Assembly (NCBI GenBank): GCA_026874595.1
Contig: CM049318.1
Coordinates: forward strand, 4,727,741-4,791,740
DNA from: Sipunculus nudus
Taxonomy: Eukaryota > Annelida > Sipuncula > Golfingiida > Sipunculidae
Length of the DNA stretch: 64,000 nt
Direction: 5' to 3'
Positions 9,844-22,934 of this stretch are shown in pieces. Under the pieces are notes generated by a model. That model ran no database searches and was not told the origin of the DNA. It saw nothing but the letters and a program-made list of their open reading frames with translations. The position numbers and the translations under genes were made by a program. Numbering within the stretch: position 1 is the stretch's first letter; every line of letters begins with the position of its first letter.

Positions 9844-12800
9844 ATGGCCTATCTTTCCACTCTCCTTGTCATGGCCACTTTGGCCTTCTTTGCTCATGGA
9901 GCTTCTTTGATGGTAGGTAAAGATGTTTTATTGATGATATACTGATTAAACGATCTTTTCACGGATTGCTTATTTCCGTAATTATTGACTGTTGACGTAA
10001 ATACCATCGAGCGTGTGGGCACTAATTGTATATAAATAAAGTTTGATCATATCAGTAATGAGATGGTAAATCATTTCATCCATGCATTTCATTTGAGAAT
10101 AAAGAACTTATTTTAAGATGAACAGTTTTATCAAGGTTGCAAGGAAAATGACTAGTTAATCTGACGTCATTATTACATAAAGATATGTTTAAGCTTTGTG
10201 TTAGAAGAAACCTAATATATTTTAGGGGATGACGAATTTCATTATTTGTAGCATCATTCCCTGGCCGTTACCGAGCAAGGGGAACACTTCACCCAGGAGA
10301 CAGACATTGACACTGAGAACCAGGTGCTGTACGTCCATGTTCCTGCCCACAGACATCTCGTTGAGAGCAAGGTCATGTACGAGTTCACCACGGTAAGATA
10401 AGCTGTACTCAGTTGTATGAATAAAACATTTTCATGCAGTGTTATAAACCCTTCATATTAGACTCTTTTGAGATTTTTAACTAAGATATTAAGGAATAAA
10501 ATAGGATGTGATTTATGGGAGGTTCATTCCCAAGATACATGTAGAAAACTTTCGAATTATATCATGTGGACTAGGCCTCGTCAAGCATGCATAGTCGCAT
10601 AACTGCTAAAGATGAAAACAGGATATTCATAAAATCGATTGGCAAGAGGTATTACAAAACATTAATAATCTGAATGGTAAGCGCACAGTCTAATCTGAAA
10701 TTGGTAGATGAATAAAACATGCAAGCTGTGAAATCAAACAGCAAACATGCGGTGGCGATATCAGTTTTTCAAACTTGGAATTACTTTAATAACACTTTAA
10801 TGTAAAATTTAAGCAGGTCCTTATATTACCTTAATTGTGATCATCTGTTTATCCTCATTCCTCAAGGCCTGATTATGCTACAATTGCAGAAAATATCAAA
10901 TCTGGTTACCCTTGTAAAAACCATGTAAATGTTATCGCCATTTGCCCACGTCAGGTAATAAAAGTAACCACGGCCAAAGATATAATCAGCACAACATAAA
11001 AGTGCACCATGAGTAACCTGCCCCTGACTACGCATACTTAATTTTTTTTTGTTTGAAAAACGTTGATATTGTCTTGTAAAACTTATATTAATGTGTGAAT
11101 GTCAATGCAATCATCAAGTCAGCTCCGTGTGGGAGTCAGAAAAATAAGGACAGGTTATTGGTAAGGACTCAAGCAGGTCATCTGTTATTCATTTTCTTGT
11201 AATATATATTAATTTTCCAGGGGAGAATACTTCGCTGCACTCCATCCATCCAGCGCTGCTACCTGAGCAACTTTAATACCTTCAAATTCCCGAACGCTAC
11301 AACGATGCAGCAGACATGGCGTAACTTTGAGGTCAGTAGATCTGTAAATAAATATTTCTATGACGCAACATCGCGTGTTTCTTAAAACAAGCAATTGACC
11401 GCTATACATACATACATACATAGATGTATATAATCATTTGTTAACAGATTTGTTGAGTATGCCACATGAATTTTCTAAGAATAATCTGAAGATCAGAAGG
11501 GAAATAAATACAGTCTTTGTTGAAACAAAATTGTTATCATCCACTTCTTTTCTAAATGTATATCGATAGACGGACCCCGTGTCTCTATGCGCGTGTGTGT
11601 GAGAGAGAGAGTGCGGGATTCAACAAATTAATAATGTATCCGACGAGAGGGTGGGTGAGCATGTTTTCATGTATGTATGGTAACAACAAGCAATGTATCA
11701 ATAGAAGTGCTCCTTACTATTTTCAGAATGGCAAAGCTACTCCCGAAGTGGTTGATACAGATGAGCAGGTGGTGCACCACAACATGGTGGTCACGGAGAA
11801 GATCACTGACCACACCATCCTCACTGAATCCATGTACAAGGCACTCGGAGACTACAGCCTCTACCGAGAAGAGCCCATGCCACAAGGAGCTTACATCATG
11901 GAAGGTTAGAAAGAATACTACTTATTGGTTTATCCATTTTGATTGGTTTTATACAGTCCCGTCAAACATCTCAAATTTACAGGCCAATGCTACGCTTACC
12001 TTTCTCGGTAAAATAAAAGTGAATCTCTCTAATATAGGGTATAACTGGAAAACAATGAAAAACCATTTGGAGTTTCGAATGTAATTCAATAGACGTCCCC
12101 ATCCCTTCCATTACTTTTTATTTATTGAATCCTATATTAAGTCCCAATTTTATCTAGTGTTACGGCGTGACATAAAAGCGGACCGAACTGTCTCGCTAGT
12201 GAAGTTTGCTTTTCTAGGGAAGCGGTTGGTACGCCGGACTTGTGCGCCACCGACATGGTTTCGAACCCCGGATTGGCCCAGTATTTTCCCCTGAAAACTT
12301 TGTCTTCGTAACCAAATGGGGGCTCGTCCAACGTGACGGTAAACTTTTTGGCCCAGGAAATTAGCTTACCAAAGTGTGACTCCTGGTTGCAGACCGCTCG
12401 CAAGAGGGGGTGTGTTACGGGGTGACATAAAAGCGGACCGAACTGTCTCGCAAGTGAAGCTTGCCTTTCTAGCGAAGGGGTTGGTACGCCGGACTTGTGC
12501 GCCACCGACTTGGGTTTGAATCCCGGATCGGCCCAGTATTTTCCCCTGAAAAATTTGTCTTCGTTACACTACATTTATATTGGCCATGAATTTATCATCT
12601 TTACATATCGTTATAATGATAAGAAAAGTATAAAATGTATTAATTTCACCTTTGGTCATCCGCTTCCCTTCTCCCGAGAAATATCCTATATCTGCGCCAT
12701 TGATCAGTCGCAAATAGTTAAGACAACGGTTTGTCTGTTAGATTCATGTAACCAGTAAAGGCATATTTTATGATAAGAAGCACACAAAAGAAGGGCACCA

Positions 12801-13786
12801 GGTTCAATTGGCGATACGATCAGTATGAACGCCCTTTAGTACCTGCAACATCGTCCGCTCAATGACTCTTATGTGAAGGACCGTCATATCAGATCAACTC
12901 GTATAGCAAAGAAACTGTACCCTACACAACGCTCCATCTGGTGGCGGATGTAGAAATTCGCATTTTTGAAAAACTATCATTTACGACTATGCACTATATA
13001 TATTTTTTACTGCAAATCAAATATATTAGTCCTCGTTTTTTATTTGAACCAGTAGTAGGATCATACTTGAATCGGATATATTGTTTTATCTGTTATTGTA
13101 CTGATTCTTAATTATATTATATGCCAGTACATGGAACTTCTCCAATATCTCCGTGTCAGAACGTTTTCCAGATTATAATGCACTGGTAAATTATCCGATA
13201 TCATCAAGAAAAATAACAACGACAGGCAACATTTGTATTTATTTTATTTTTTATTTTTTGGTTAAAACCTTACGTTTTTATGTTTTCCTTTAACCGTTGA
13301 TCGACTATATAGCACTTGAATTTGATCAGAAACTTATTCAATTTTTCTTTTATTTAAGCGATCGCCTGTTATAAGTTTTATAAGACTATGTGGTCAAAGA
13401 TAATTTTTGTTTTTTTTTTCTTCGAATATATTTTATTTGCCCTATAATATATTGTAGTAATTTAAAGTGAAATACTACCATTACTGTAACTTCTTGTACT
13501 CTATATATCGTATATCTTGTTAACAGGTACAGTGGACCTGACCAAGGGGACAAGTCATCTTTCCAGGAAGAAACGCCAATTTATCTACTGTGAAGACAAC
13601 AAACAACCAGTGGTTCGTTACGCTCGCACCACGTCCTACTGTACCCGTATGATGATGTGTCCCATTCCCGAGGACCTCAACCACTGCCGTGAGCAACATC
13701 ACACCGGGGATGACTTCTATCGCTGCATGTGCTGTCCCAGCGAAGTCACTCCTCAGACCTGCAGATTTGGCTGTATGATCATTTAG
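9844..13786 (+). CDS. Gene A: secreted BRICHOS-like precursor of a nine-cysteine peptide (5 coding exons)
   Basis: There are six exons: non-coding exon 1 about 9,332-9,368; coding 9,844-9,912 (exon 2 from 9,817), 10,252-10,392, 11,221-11,331, 11,727-11,904 and 13,527-13,786. All introns are GT-AG; phases are 0, 0, 0 and 1. The product has 252 residues. Residues 1-20 form a signal peptide (hydrophobic, ending HGA|S). Residues ~40-165 are a prodomain with MYEF at 65-68, C76 and C83. R180-R183 is a RKKR furin-type site. Q184-I252 is a 69-residue peptide with nine Cys in the order C-x16-C-x5-C-x8-C-x12-C-x-CC-x8-C-x3-C. The layout (signal, prodomain, convertase site, Cys-rich tail) resembles BRICHOS proteins; the E67-to-C83 spacing of 16 matches D105-C121 of proSP-C as I recall it, but the second BRICHOS cysteine is absent. 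It should be secreted and cleaved in the Golgi. The peptide's role is unknown; antimicrobial, signalling or structural roles are all possible. Confidence 0.85.
12158..12568 (+). mobile_element. tRNA-like SINE dimer in intron 5 of gene A
   Basis: Two head-to-tail copies start at tgttacgg (12,158 and 12,413, period 255 bp). Both carry 'gtgacataaaagcggaccga', then a tRNA-like segment with an A-box-like 'ggttggtacgccggac' and a B box (GTTTCGAACCCC at 12,258-12,269; GGTTTGAATCC at 12,513-12,523), then 'cccagtattttcccctgaaaa'. The second copy ends near 12,568. Gene B lacks it, so it arrived after the duplication or was lost from B. A degenerate LTR pair is an alternative reading. Confidence 0.55.
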
Positions 13787-13806
13787 AGATAATCCCCGTT
13801 TGATCT

Positions 13807-13812
13807 AATAAA
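13807..13812 (+). terminator. Gene A poly(A) signal (AATAAA)
   Basis: A canonical AATAAA lies 21 bp after the stop codon. A second AATAAA at 14,094-14,099 is at the position that is conserved in the other copies (18,726-18,731; 32,489-32,494), so two 3' ends are possible. Confidence 0.65.
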
Positions 13813-13829
13813 GTAAAATGATTATAGTT

Positions 13830-16800
13830 TAACCTTATTTTTTTTTGTTTCGCATCAGTAATGTATAACAAAACAATAATATCAAGATATTTGATGAGAT
13901 GTAAAATATTTAAATTGTATTTGTACAATGTCAAATGAAACTACAGTGATGTATGGTGTTATAATTGTATAAGAATCTGTAACCGTTTCAGATTTTTTAT
14001 CTAATGCCTATAACATTTATACTGTTATTCCCCCCCCCCCAGAAGCCCCCCCCCCTTTTTTTTTACTATATTGTAAAAACATTTGTCTGATTGAATAAAT
14101 AGAATAAATATTACAATTTATGTGTGTCATTATATATCTACTTTGAATGGGAAAATCCTGTTCATATTGCCTATGCGTGCACATTTTTCCCTTCAGGGAT
14201 TATTTTATAAGAATGTTTCGGGGCAAATGTGTATGTCTTTTGAAGGGCATCAGGTTATAGTTGGATTGATTGTATTGGAATGAAGATAACAGGTTAGCCG
14301 TGGTGTGCTAATATACATAAATTATTGTAATTATTCTGTTCAAACATCCGCTGACCATAAAATCACTACCCTTATCAGCCTGTCCTTGGTTCTACATGAT
14401 ATTCACCAAATGCTTACACTTTTCCGAAAAAAAATACCATTCGCCTGTAGCTATGAGGTAGTGAATATCGAGTAAGTCTATAGTCTTTTTTGCCTCCATT
14501 ATATTTTCAAGGGAATCAATGGCAAACTACTTAACAAGTATCTCTCTCTCCACTCAACATGTAATATGTTGACCCGCAAAGGCCAACCTTTATCTTCACA
14601 CTGCAAATACGAACTCTGCCTCTAAATGTTTCTTCCTTTTCTTAGACTGGATTACTGTTATAAGTAATGACAGTTATTTGTCAAATTTCGAGCGCAACAT
14701 ATAGCCAGAGTAAACAAAAGAAGGCCCGTAATGGTGCGCAGGCGGTCGAAGTATCGCCAATCAGGCGGTTCGTTATCGAGGCCCTTCATTCCATTCATAT
14801 AAACATTCGTTTGACTGCAGTGTTATTACAAAATTTTATTATTTCATTTAAAATTTATAGCCAACACCCTTTTTTCTCCATCGAGATTGGTTAGAAACCC
14901 GGTTCTACCCAATATGTTCCCTTGAGCTAAATGTTTCCGAAGCAATATTTACATATAATATTTTTTTTTAATTCTCCCTTGCACCGCCGGAGACTTCTAA
15001 GATGATACAAATTTCAAATATATTTTGACCATAATCAATTAAAACAATTCATATAGACCAAAAGCCGTTCCCTGCAAAGTACACATCAATTCACATATTA
15101 TGACAGCTTTGTTTTTCCTTGATATGGTTATATAGGCCAGGGTTTGAATAAATTATAGAAAGGTTCTATGATAACTTAATAAAACAGGTCAACAAAGAAG
15201 GCTAGGATCGCGTGTCGTGAACCACAATAAATTTTATCTGAAGATTAGTGAAGATTAGTGATCTTGTTCGGGATTTCCCGCTTCTTCTATAATGATTTTT
15301 TTTGTTGTAAATTAATCACATAAGATGGTCTAATGATACTTGACGCTAATGAAGTGTTTGTCTAACTGCGCGGGTACGCCGCATATAGTGCATTAGGTCA
15401 AAGAGATCCTCCAAGAATATATAATCAAACAGTTTTGCATGAGATGTACGATGCGTTTAAACATTCGAACTGGGAAGTAGTTGCAATCGTTGTCGGAAGA
15501 GTTGCTGACTGCAGTTTCATATAATAAAAAATTATTAGCGTTATAATTAAACACCGTTTGACTCTCACTTAGACAGCAATATACAGCTCTGCATTAGACA
15601 TAGGGGCAATTCACATAAACTCTGATAAATCGATGTTATATGCATGTGTGTGTGATTTATAAATTATTATAATTTCATATATCAACACACAAAAATGCTT
15701 TCGATAAGCATTCCCAAATTAAATAAATAAAAATATAAAAAAGCAAATAATACCAGTATAAAATTTTATACAAATGTATAAATGTAATTTTTGTATAAAA
15801 ATCATATTCAAATAATATGATAATTATTCACTTACGATCAAATGTAAACTTATATTTATGGCTTATTTGCATTGGAGTAAAAATAAACAAGATTTCATTA
15901 ATAATTCTATGCTCATTTTAAATGCACTTTTTTATCATAAGATGATTAACAATTCTTTAAACTTTCTCGAAAATACGTTACCATTAAAGCTCTGTAGCTT
16001 TATGTGGAGAAGCCGGCGAGTGGCGTATTCTGCTTTCGAGATTAGAAATTTATATATAAATATGTGTGACGGTCTGTGCCACTTTTCAGACACTCTCGAG
16101 AAAAAACTGGCTCAGGACACTCCAACAAAATAGTATGGATCCATTGGTAAGTCATTCTGACACCGCGGCCATCACGCGTTATCAGCAGGACCGCCAAGCG
16201 ATTTTAAAGAGGCGTGCGGGTGATAATCACTCTTCACGCAGGCTTCTACTAAAGCATATTGTGCCATATGTTATGATTTATGACAAATAAATCATAACTC
16301 ATTGCATTCATTAGGAGCCTCATCTGATTTTAGAGCGTCCCAAGGGAGAGGACATTTATCAATTTTGAAAGGATACGTAAATTTAAAGTTTGTCGTATTG
16401 GTGTATTTATCATATCCTTATATGATTAGGAATGCTGTAGTGACATGAATATTTGATTATAGCGAAATGTAACATTAAGTTATCAGCGCAGTGTTTACAT
16501 GACTTACTGGTTTGTTTGAGGCAGTTGGTAATGGTGAGTTTCATGGGCAGCTTTGAACCTCCCGGCCTCAACGCCAGGAATTCGCGAGTGTCATCGGACC
16601 CTTGGACCAGCAGAATTGAGAGTCCATGAGAGATTTTAAGTATCATAGATTCTATCCCTCACATTCCTGAAAGTAGTGTAACTATTGATTTTATACAAAA
16701 CAGAAAGTTATTGATCTTAAACCTACTTTTTTATGTCAGTAATAGTTTCATGCTCATCTAACGCACCTGTGTGGTGTATTGAGGTGACAAATGAATGCAC

Positions 16801-17366
16801 ATCTTATTTACCGCACAGGCACCGACCCCCTGAATCCATCTACTCATATCAATATATACAATTTCATGTCAAGCTGACGTGATTATAAATTTAAACCAGG
16901 ATGTCAGGTGACTAAAATAGATTGCCTTATCAGCTGGGACGAGAGATATTTAGAACGTGACATGAAACTATGGCGTGATTGATTTGTTATTTTTCACTGC
17001 TATGTAACGGACGTACAAGGTCTTAATGTTGTATGTGATCATTACGTTATATTTTTACTGTAGCATATGTACCTTGTCTTTCTTTGAAAAAGTGACCTGT
17101 GTTAGTCCACTGACTATTTTCCACAATTTCAAGAATACATGTCTGTCGGGAAATACGTATTAGCACAAAAGTAGCATATTTCCCCAACCTTGCGTTGGGA
17201 CGTCTCCTAACTTTGTCTTGTGACAGGTTTCTCACGAGCCAAGCTAACTCATAGAATACATACATACGTTTCTGTAGGACGGCACTGTAACAGACACTTT
17301 TCGCCTTTTTTATATTTCTCAAAATATTTTGGTAAATGAACACGTTAAATGGGAGTTATCAATACG
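13830..17366. other. 3' flank of gene A, non-coding
   Basis: I recognise no gene. Features seen are poly-C tracts at 14,031-14,056, the repeat block 16,000-16,640 shared with three other places in the window, and a right-end R1 fragment at about 16,890-17,010. Open frames of 75-98 codons here are not conserved in the corresponding flank of gene B. The block stops at 17,366, where the next duplicated unit starts. Confidence 0.55.
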
Positions 17367-18212
17367 TGCGATCTTCAATGGTTGTGACATAGTGAGATTG
17401 ATTTGCTATTTTTGCACTGGCCGTGTGAAGGACTGACGGGGTTAATAACGATAACAACTAGCATATTTGGTATTACAAAACATCTTATTTTCAATGAATG
17501 CTTTGTATCAATGATGAATCTATCTTATAATGCAACCTTAAGCAGAACGTGGGTTGTGTGTTATACTGTATTAATTTAAAACATTAACATTTTTGATAAA
17601 GTACGATTTGTTGGTTAAAGGTAGGAGGGCCGAATAAAATAATAATCAAATGGAGGCATATATGTTGTTTTATATCATATAATCCAAAAGACTCATATAA
17701 AACACTTAGCCTACATACGAGAATACGATCCATCAGAAACCGTATATGATGACCTGTTATATTATATCGGATCATGACTTATTTGTTATTGTACTGATAA
17801 TTGATTATATCATCTGCCAGTACATAAAACGTCTCGAACACCTACATGTGTACAACGTTTTCCAGGTTATACTGCACAGGTTAATAATCTAACAAGATAA
17901 ATAATCAACGACAGGCAAATTAGTTTTGTATTAATTTTATATTTTTATTAAAAAATTACTTTGTTTATTTTCTCCTTAAAAGTTGGATCCACGAGAAGTA
18001 CATGAATGGAATTCGATCAAGATTTGACTCTATTATATTTAGCTATCATCTGTTATTGGTGCTTAACCGCTCCATCTGGTTCAAGCTTTTTAAATTATTT
18101 TTCTTCAAATATATATTTAATGTGCCATGAAAATTTTTGTAGTAATTCAAAGAAAAGAACTATAATTTCCTTAAAACATTTGTACTTAATGTATCGTATT
18201 TCGTGTTTACAG

Positions 18213-18462
18213 GCACCGTGGACCTGACTAGTTGGCCAGTCATCTTTCCAGGGAGAAACGCCAGTTTATCTACCAGCAACCAGTGGTTCGTTACGCTCGC
18301 ACCACGTCCTACTGTACCCGCACGCTGAGGTGTCCGATTCCCGATGACCTCGACCATAGCCGTTGTCAAAAATCCAACCGTGAATGAAATCTACCAAAAC
18401 ATGTGCTGTCCCAGTGAAGTCACACCTCAGACCTACAGCTTAGGTTGCATGATAATTTACAG
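18213..18462 (+). pseudogene. Broken last exon of the nine-cysteine precursor gene (copy 2)
   Basis: This copy aligns over the full length of exon 6 and keeps the acceptor (gtttacag). It has the same one-base deletion before the RKKR region as the copy at 833, then an internal loss of about 15 bp that removes the first Cys codon of the peptide, and further changes around 18,365-18,400. The stop position reads atttacag instead of atttag. About 845 bp of intron-5-like sequence precedes it, but exons 1-5 are absent: upstream is the 3' flank of gene A. It is therefore a partial copy, not a whole gene that decayed in place. Confidence 0.85.
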
Positions 18463-20376
18463 ATAATCACTGTTTGATCAAAAAGTGAAATGATTTTAGT
18501 ATAACCTTAGTTTTTGTTTTGCATCAGTCATGTATTTCAAAACACAGAAATCAAGATATTTAATGGGACGTCAATTAATTTAAATTGTGTTGGTATGACT
18601 AGACGTGATACTTTTTTATATATATTTGATGATAATCTGTAAAGCTTTCAAATTTTCATTAAACGTTCATATCATTCATACTGCTCTGTATTTCACCGTT
18701 TTAACTGCGTTGTATTTTGGGACTGAATAAAATGTAATTAATATTGCATAGTCAGTTTATGTTTGCCATATTAATTCAGTTCAAGGAGAATACTTTTAAG
18801 TTTAGGACTGATTATAGAAGAATATCCATTTGGTGAATGTTTCGATCTGTTGGAGGGCAAACGGTTAATTGCATGGTTATGTATGGGAGAAAGAATAATA
18901 AGTTAGCCATGGTGTACTATTTTGTACACATACATGATTGAAATTATTCTTTGTCTAATATCCGCAGACTTAGCACTCCTCCCTGTCAAAGCATTTTCCA
19001 CCATTTCATTTTAATGGAAACAAAAGCAAGAAAAAAATAGTACTTAACATTAGTCTTACCAAATTCCTAGGACAAACCTTAGATTTAAAAAAAAATACCT
19101 TAATAAGAGTTGTCAAACTGCAGTGAACCCAATGACGATAAGACTCTGTATACTCAACCATGTCGATCCATAAAGTGGAGATTAATCTAAGTTTATTTGT
19201 TGCTTTAATAATTACTTTTCGGAAACCCAATAATTTTAGGGTAACCAGAGGCCCATATCTACGGCGGCCTTCCGAGTCATCCTGAAGGCCAGTATTTCGT
19301 TAATAATCGAGTCGAATAATGTAGAAAACTGACTTAGGACGGCTTGTCTCTATCCCCGCAACGGTACCCTTTGCTCATTGTGGAAAAGTTAAAGAAGAAC
19401 GTGATTTTAAAACACTTTAAAACATTTAATAATTGTTTGTATGTGTGACTTTAACTTGTATGAACTCAGAAATTATCTGTATTCCACTTTGTAATGCGAA
19501 AGCGTTCATGCTTCTTACAGAGTAATTGTCAACTGTCAACACGAGATAAAGATCACTAACGACCTGAATACACTTATTTTTTGGCGTATTGGAAACATTG
19601 GTGTTCCAACAAGCTGACCTCTTACACCGAGAATTACTGCAGTCATTTTAGTATTGCGAATGGGTCGGTGGTAGTTGTGAAGAATTTTCTTCAAATTTAC
19701 CATGGTGGGTGTACATATTTTCTGTTCCAGCCCGGAACAATAATACGAGTCTGATTTTCTTAGTACTCAAAGTAAATACATGAAAATAGAGAAAACGTAG
19801 ATTTTACCACCAGTTAAGCACAACCAATGTGACTGTTCATGATCATTAAGTTTACCCAATTACAAAACATACCAGGCAACCATTACTTAGATATTTCATT
19901 AACAGTATGAACTTCGGGTTTAAATCAGATGCCACATCTGCATTTTGGAAGTTGTTCACAGCAGCTGTAAAGAACTTGTTAACTAGATTTTCTTCAAATT
20001 TTCCATGGTGATACAGACGTGAAAATGATGTAAATTATTTCAATATTTGCATTAAATGTACCGAATGTGTTTACTTTGCTACAATTGCCACATCTACACC
20101 CAAATTGCTTAGTGTGAAAAATAATATAAAAATGCGTAAAAATAAAAAAAGTAGATATCCATGATCAATCAATCTAAATTATGAATTCCATACATCAGCA
20201 GGTGGAAATGTTAAAATTTTGCAATTGTGTCCGCAACAATTTATGCAAAATGATTTAATTTTCGGGTTGACTGCAAACATTTTCTTTTTCAGCTAAGAAC
20301 ACTATCACAAGTCTGATTTTTAAGTGCTAAAACACATAAAAACGCCCATAAGTCGGAAAACTTGATGAGACGACCC
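18463..20376. other. Non-coding 3' flank after pseudo-exon copy 2
   Basis: The stretch aligns to 952-2,160 and, past the insertion in unit 1, to 5,385-5,800. An AATAAA at 18,726-18,731 marks the conserved 3' end. No gene is seen. Confidence 0.5.
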
Positions 20377-20402
20377 CCCCCCCCCCACACACACACACAC
20401 AA
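20375..20402. repeat. Poly-C plus (CA)n microsatellite
   Basis: A run of C residues passes directly into alternating ACAC up to about 20,402. Confidence 0.9.
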
Positions 20403-22934
20403 GTGTCTTCATCCAAATCTGGCAACATACGTATAAGTCAAAAATAATATTGACAAGTCTATTTAAGTTGGTATTCAAGCACTCTTGAGTCCGCGGCACC
20501 TCGACACGCGTGCGTTATCAGCGACTACTAGGCGATCCTAAAGAGGTGTAGGTCTAACATTTACTCAAATGCAGGTATCCACTATAGTATAGTGTGTGGA
20601 TTATGGTTATAATAAATTATAACTCGGGGCTTTCATTAGGAATCCTTTCTGAATTTATAGCTATCCAGAGGATGTGATGTGTGTCAAATTTTGAAGGGTT
20701 CTGCAAAATCGTGATGTTTTCATTTTTTTATGCAAAGATCATCTCATGTTATGATTAGAAATGTCATTATATTAATATTTGATTGTAGCAAAATGTTAGT
20801 CTTAGTTATCAGTGCAATGTTAACACAACTCGCTATTTTGTTGGAGCCAGCCGTTAATGGTCAGTTACCGCTACAAGAGCAAACATTGAACCTACCCGCC
20901 AAAAAGCCAGAATGTTGAGAAGGTCCCATCGGACCCTCCAACCTGAGCGTTCCTCACAGCACTGTAGTTGATTTAAAATGTAACCAAATTTTAAACATAA
21001 CACAGTATAACGAAAAGAGGTGTGGCTTGTCAGCAACAATCCATGCTCATCTGATGCACGTGTTTGGTTATCTTTGTACACATTAATAACCAGGGTTGTA
21101 GTTTCTTATGACCCTACCGCATGTTTCTCTATCTCCCTAAAGTGTCAGCACTAAAACAAGATAATAGATTAAGCCATAAAATGCATGGATGTATGTCTAC
21201 AATGTATATAGGATTCCGGTTGAGCTATTTTCTTCAACTGACCCTTTATACACTAACTGACCCAATTTCGAGGTTGTCGTTTAAAAGGGGTGTTGGACCT
21301 TTGGACTGAAAAGATAGACTTACGACTGACTAAGGAGATTTAAATACATCTGCATGCAAACTACATCCTTCATTCATCCTCATGCATGTCTGGGAAGTCA
21401 TGCCCATTATCACAACTGCTGCAATATCTAAAATATTCCACATCCACATATAAATTATATGTGAATGTTCTTTTATTCTAAAATATTCTTCTGGGGCCGA
21501 AACAAGTGCCCGTTTAAAAAATTACCTAGAAACGTAAACGGTTGTATTTTCTACGAGATTTTTTCCAAAAGGGGGTGGTCATAAAGGGAGGTCACACTGA
21601 ATGGTATATAATTCGTTCATATAAACCGAGAAAAAAATTAACATTAAAAATTATATCACGATAAGAAATTTAAGAATTTGAAGAAATTTAATTAATTTTA
21701 ATTGAGTGCATGTTAGCGAATTCATGGGCTTATACAAGAACAATAAATTCTTTTTATTAAGAATAAAATACTTCCATAGGTTTTTCTTAGAATTACTAAC
21801 TTAATATGTGATTCGCTTTATCAGTTTAGTTGAACCCTATGGGATTTATGCTTGTGAATTAGTTGCACAGGCATGTTCCTAAGTGCGTCAGCAGTAACAT
21901 TGAGTAAATATTCAAACATTTAAGGACAAGGACGGGCGGCAATTCTATAGGACCCTTCATGCTGGCATATTTATTAATTTAAACCAGGATGTATGTAATA
22001 AAATAGATAACCTCTTCACGTGGGACAAGAAATGGTTTTAACATAGCATGAAACCATGGCGTGGTTGGTTTCTTTCTTCTCTGGCAATGTGACAGACTGA
22101 AAAAGTTTAAAGTCACTTACTCACCAATTGAAAGATTTATGCTTTTGCATCTTATGTGTATCATAATCATACTGTCATGTTACAGTATTAGCTGCTTATC
22201 TTTTTTATAGGACGTACTGTCAGCAGGTCCCTTTGTCCATTTACTTTATATTTTTTTCAGAAATAGTGTCCCTTCTAAGGAATTTTCCACTGCTTTTTAA
22301 ACTAATCGCTTTAGGATGTCAATTGATTACATTGAGTGGCCCATGCAATTTGACGCTGCTCAAGTGTGAGTCCGACTGCGAGGGCATGCCACCTCGGATT
22401 CTAAGAATAGGCGACACTACATTTTTTGGGCCAGTTGAAACGAAAGTACACATGAAACGATCATTTGTATTTATGAAACGAAAGCACATGAATATACTCT
22501 AATGAATCAGTGTTAGAATCTAAAATATATTTAAGATTAGTAGGTAGTTTGATATGGCTTTCTCATCGGGATATGTCAATTTTAATGGACCATTTCAATT
22601 AGATAGTCTTACCTAATGAGTGCAACAACATTTTGCACGAAACTACGTAGCAATTAAAATGTCACGAAGAAAACTTGTTTCCTCAATATTTAGTGAAAAA
22701 CCCTGGATATACATATCTACAACAAATACATCCGTGGCCTGGTCAGATAACCTGTAACACTGATAAATCTATTTTATATCTTTAGTTTGTTGCTACTTTG
22801 TACTATTTATAGTAACACATTTCATTATCTGAAGGTAGTAGTAGTACCTAGGTGGTCGCGAGAGGAGGTTCCACTTTATTGTAACTTTTAATGTATAATG
22901 AGGTACCTATGGAGTAAGCCTGTTGGACCTAATC
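20403..22934. other. Non-coding flank with dispersed repeats
   Basis: This includes the shared block 20,450-20,950 (compare 6,000-6,720), sequence matched by 35,560-36,250 downstream of gene B, a right-end R1 fragment at 21,975-22,090 and the 'ggattctaagaataggcgac' repeat at 22,200-22,500. No supported gene. Confidence 0.5.

Larger units (their letters stand above)
1..17366. repeat. Tandem segmental duplication, unit 1
   Basis: The first bases (gcgatcttcaatggtt...) recur at 17,367, and matching sequence follows in the same order: the broken exon at 833 pairs with 18,213, and 1,040-2,100 pairs with 19,010-20,070. The unit holds a last-exon pseudogene, repeat-rich flank, complete gene A and about 3.6 kb of its 3' flank. 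Relative to unit 2 it carries an extra ~3.3-kb insertion at about 2,150-5,380. The left limit of the duplication may lie outside the window. Confidence 0.8.

Noticed and set aside
12158-12568. A pair of LTRs starting TGTTACGG
   Set aside because: Copies are only 255 bp apart with no retrotransposon sequence between, and tRNA-like A and B boxes fit a SINE dimer better.
22233-22502. 89-codon open frame with a hydrophobic N-terminus
   Set aside because: It overlaps a dispersed repeat whose other copies (4,200-4,500; 24,990-25,300) do not keep the frame.
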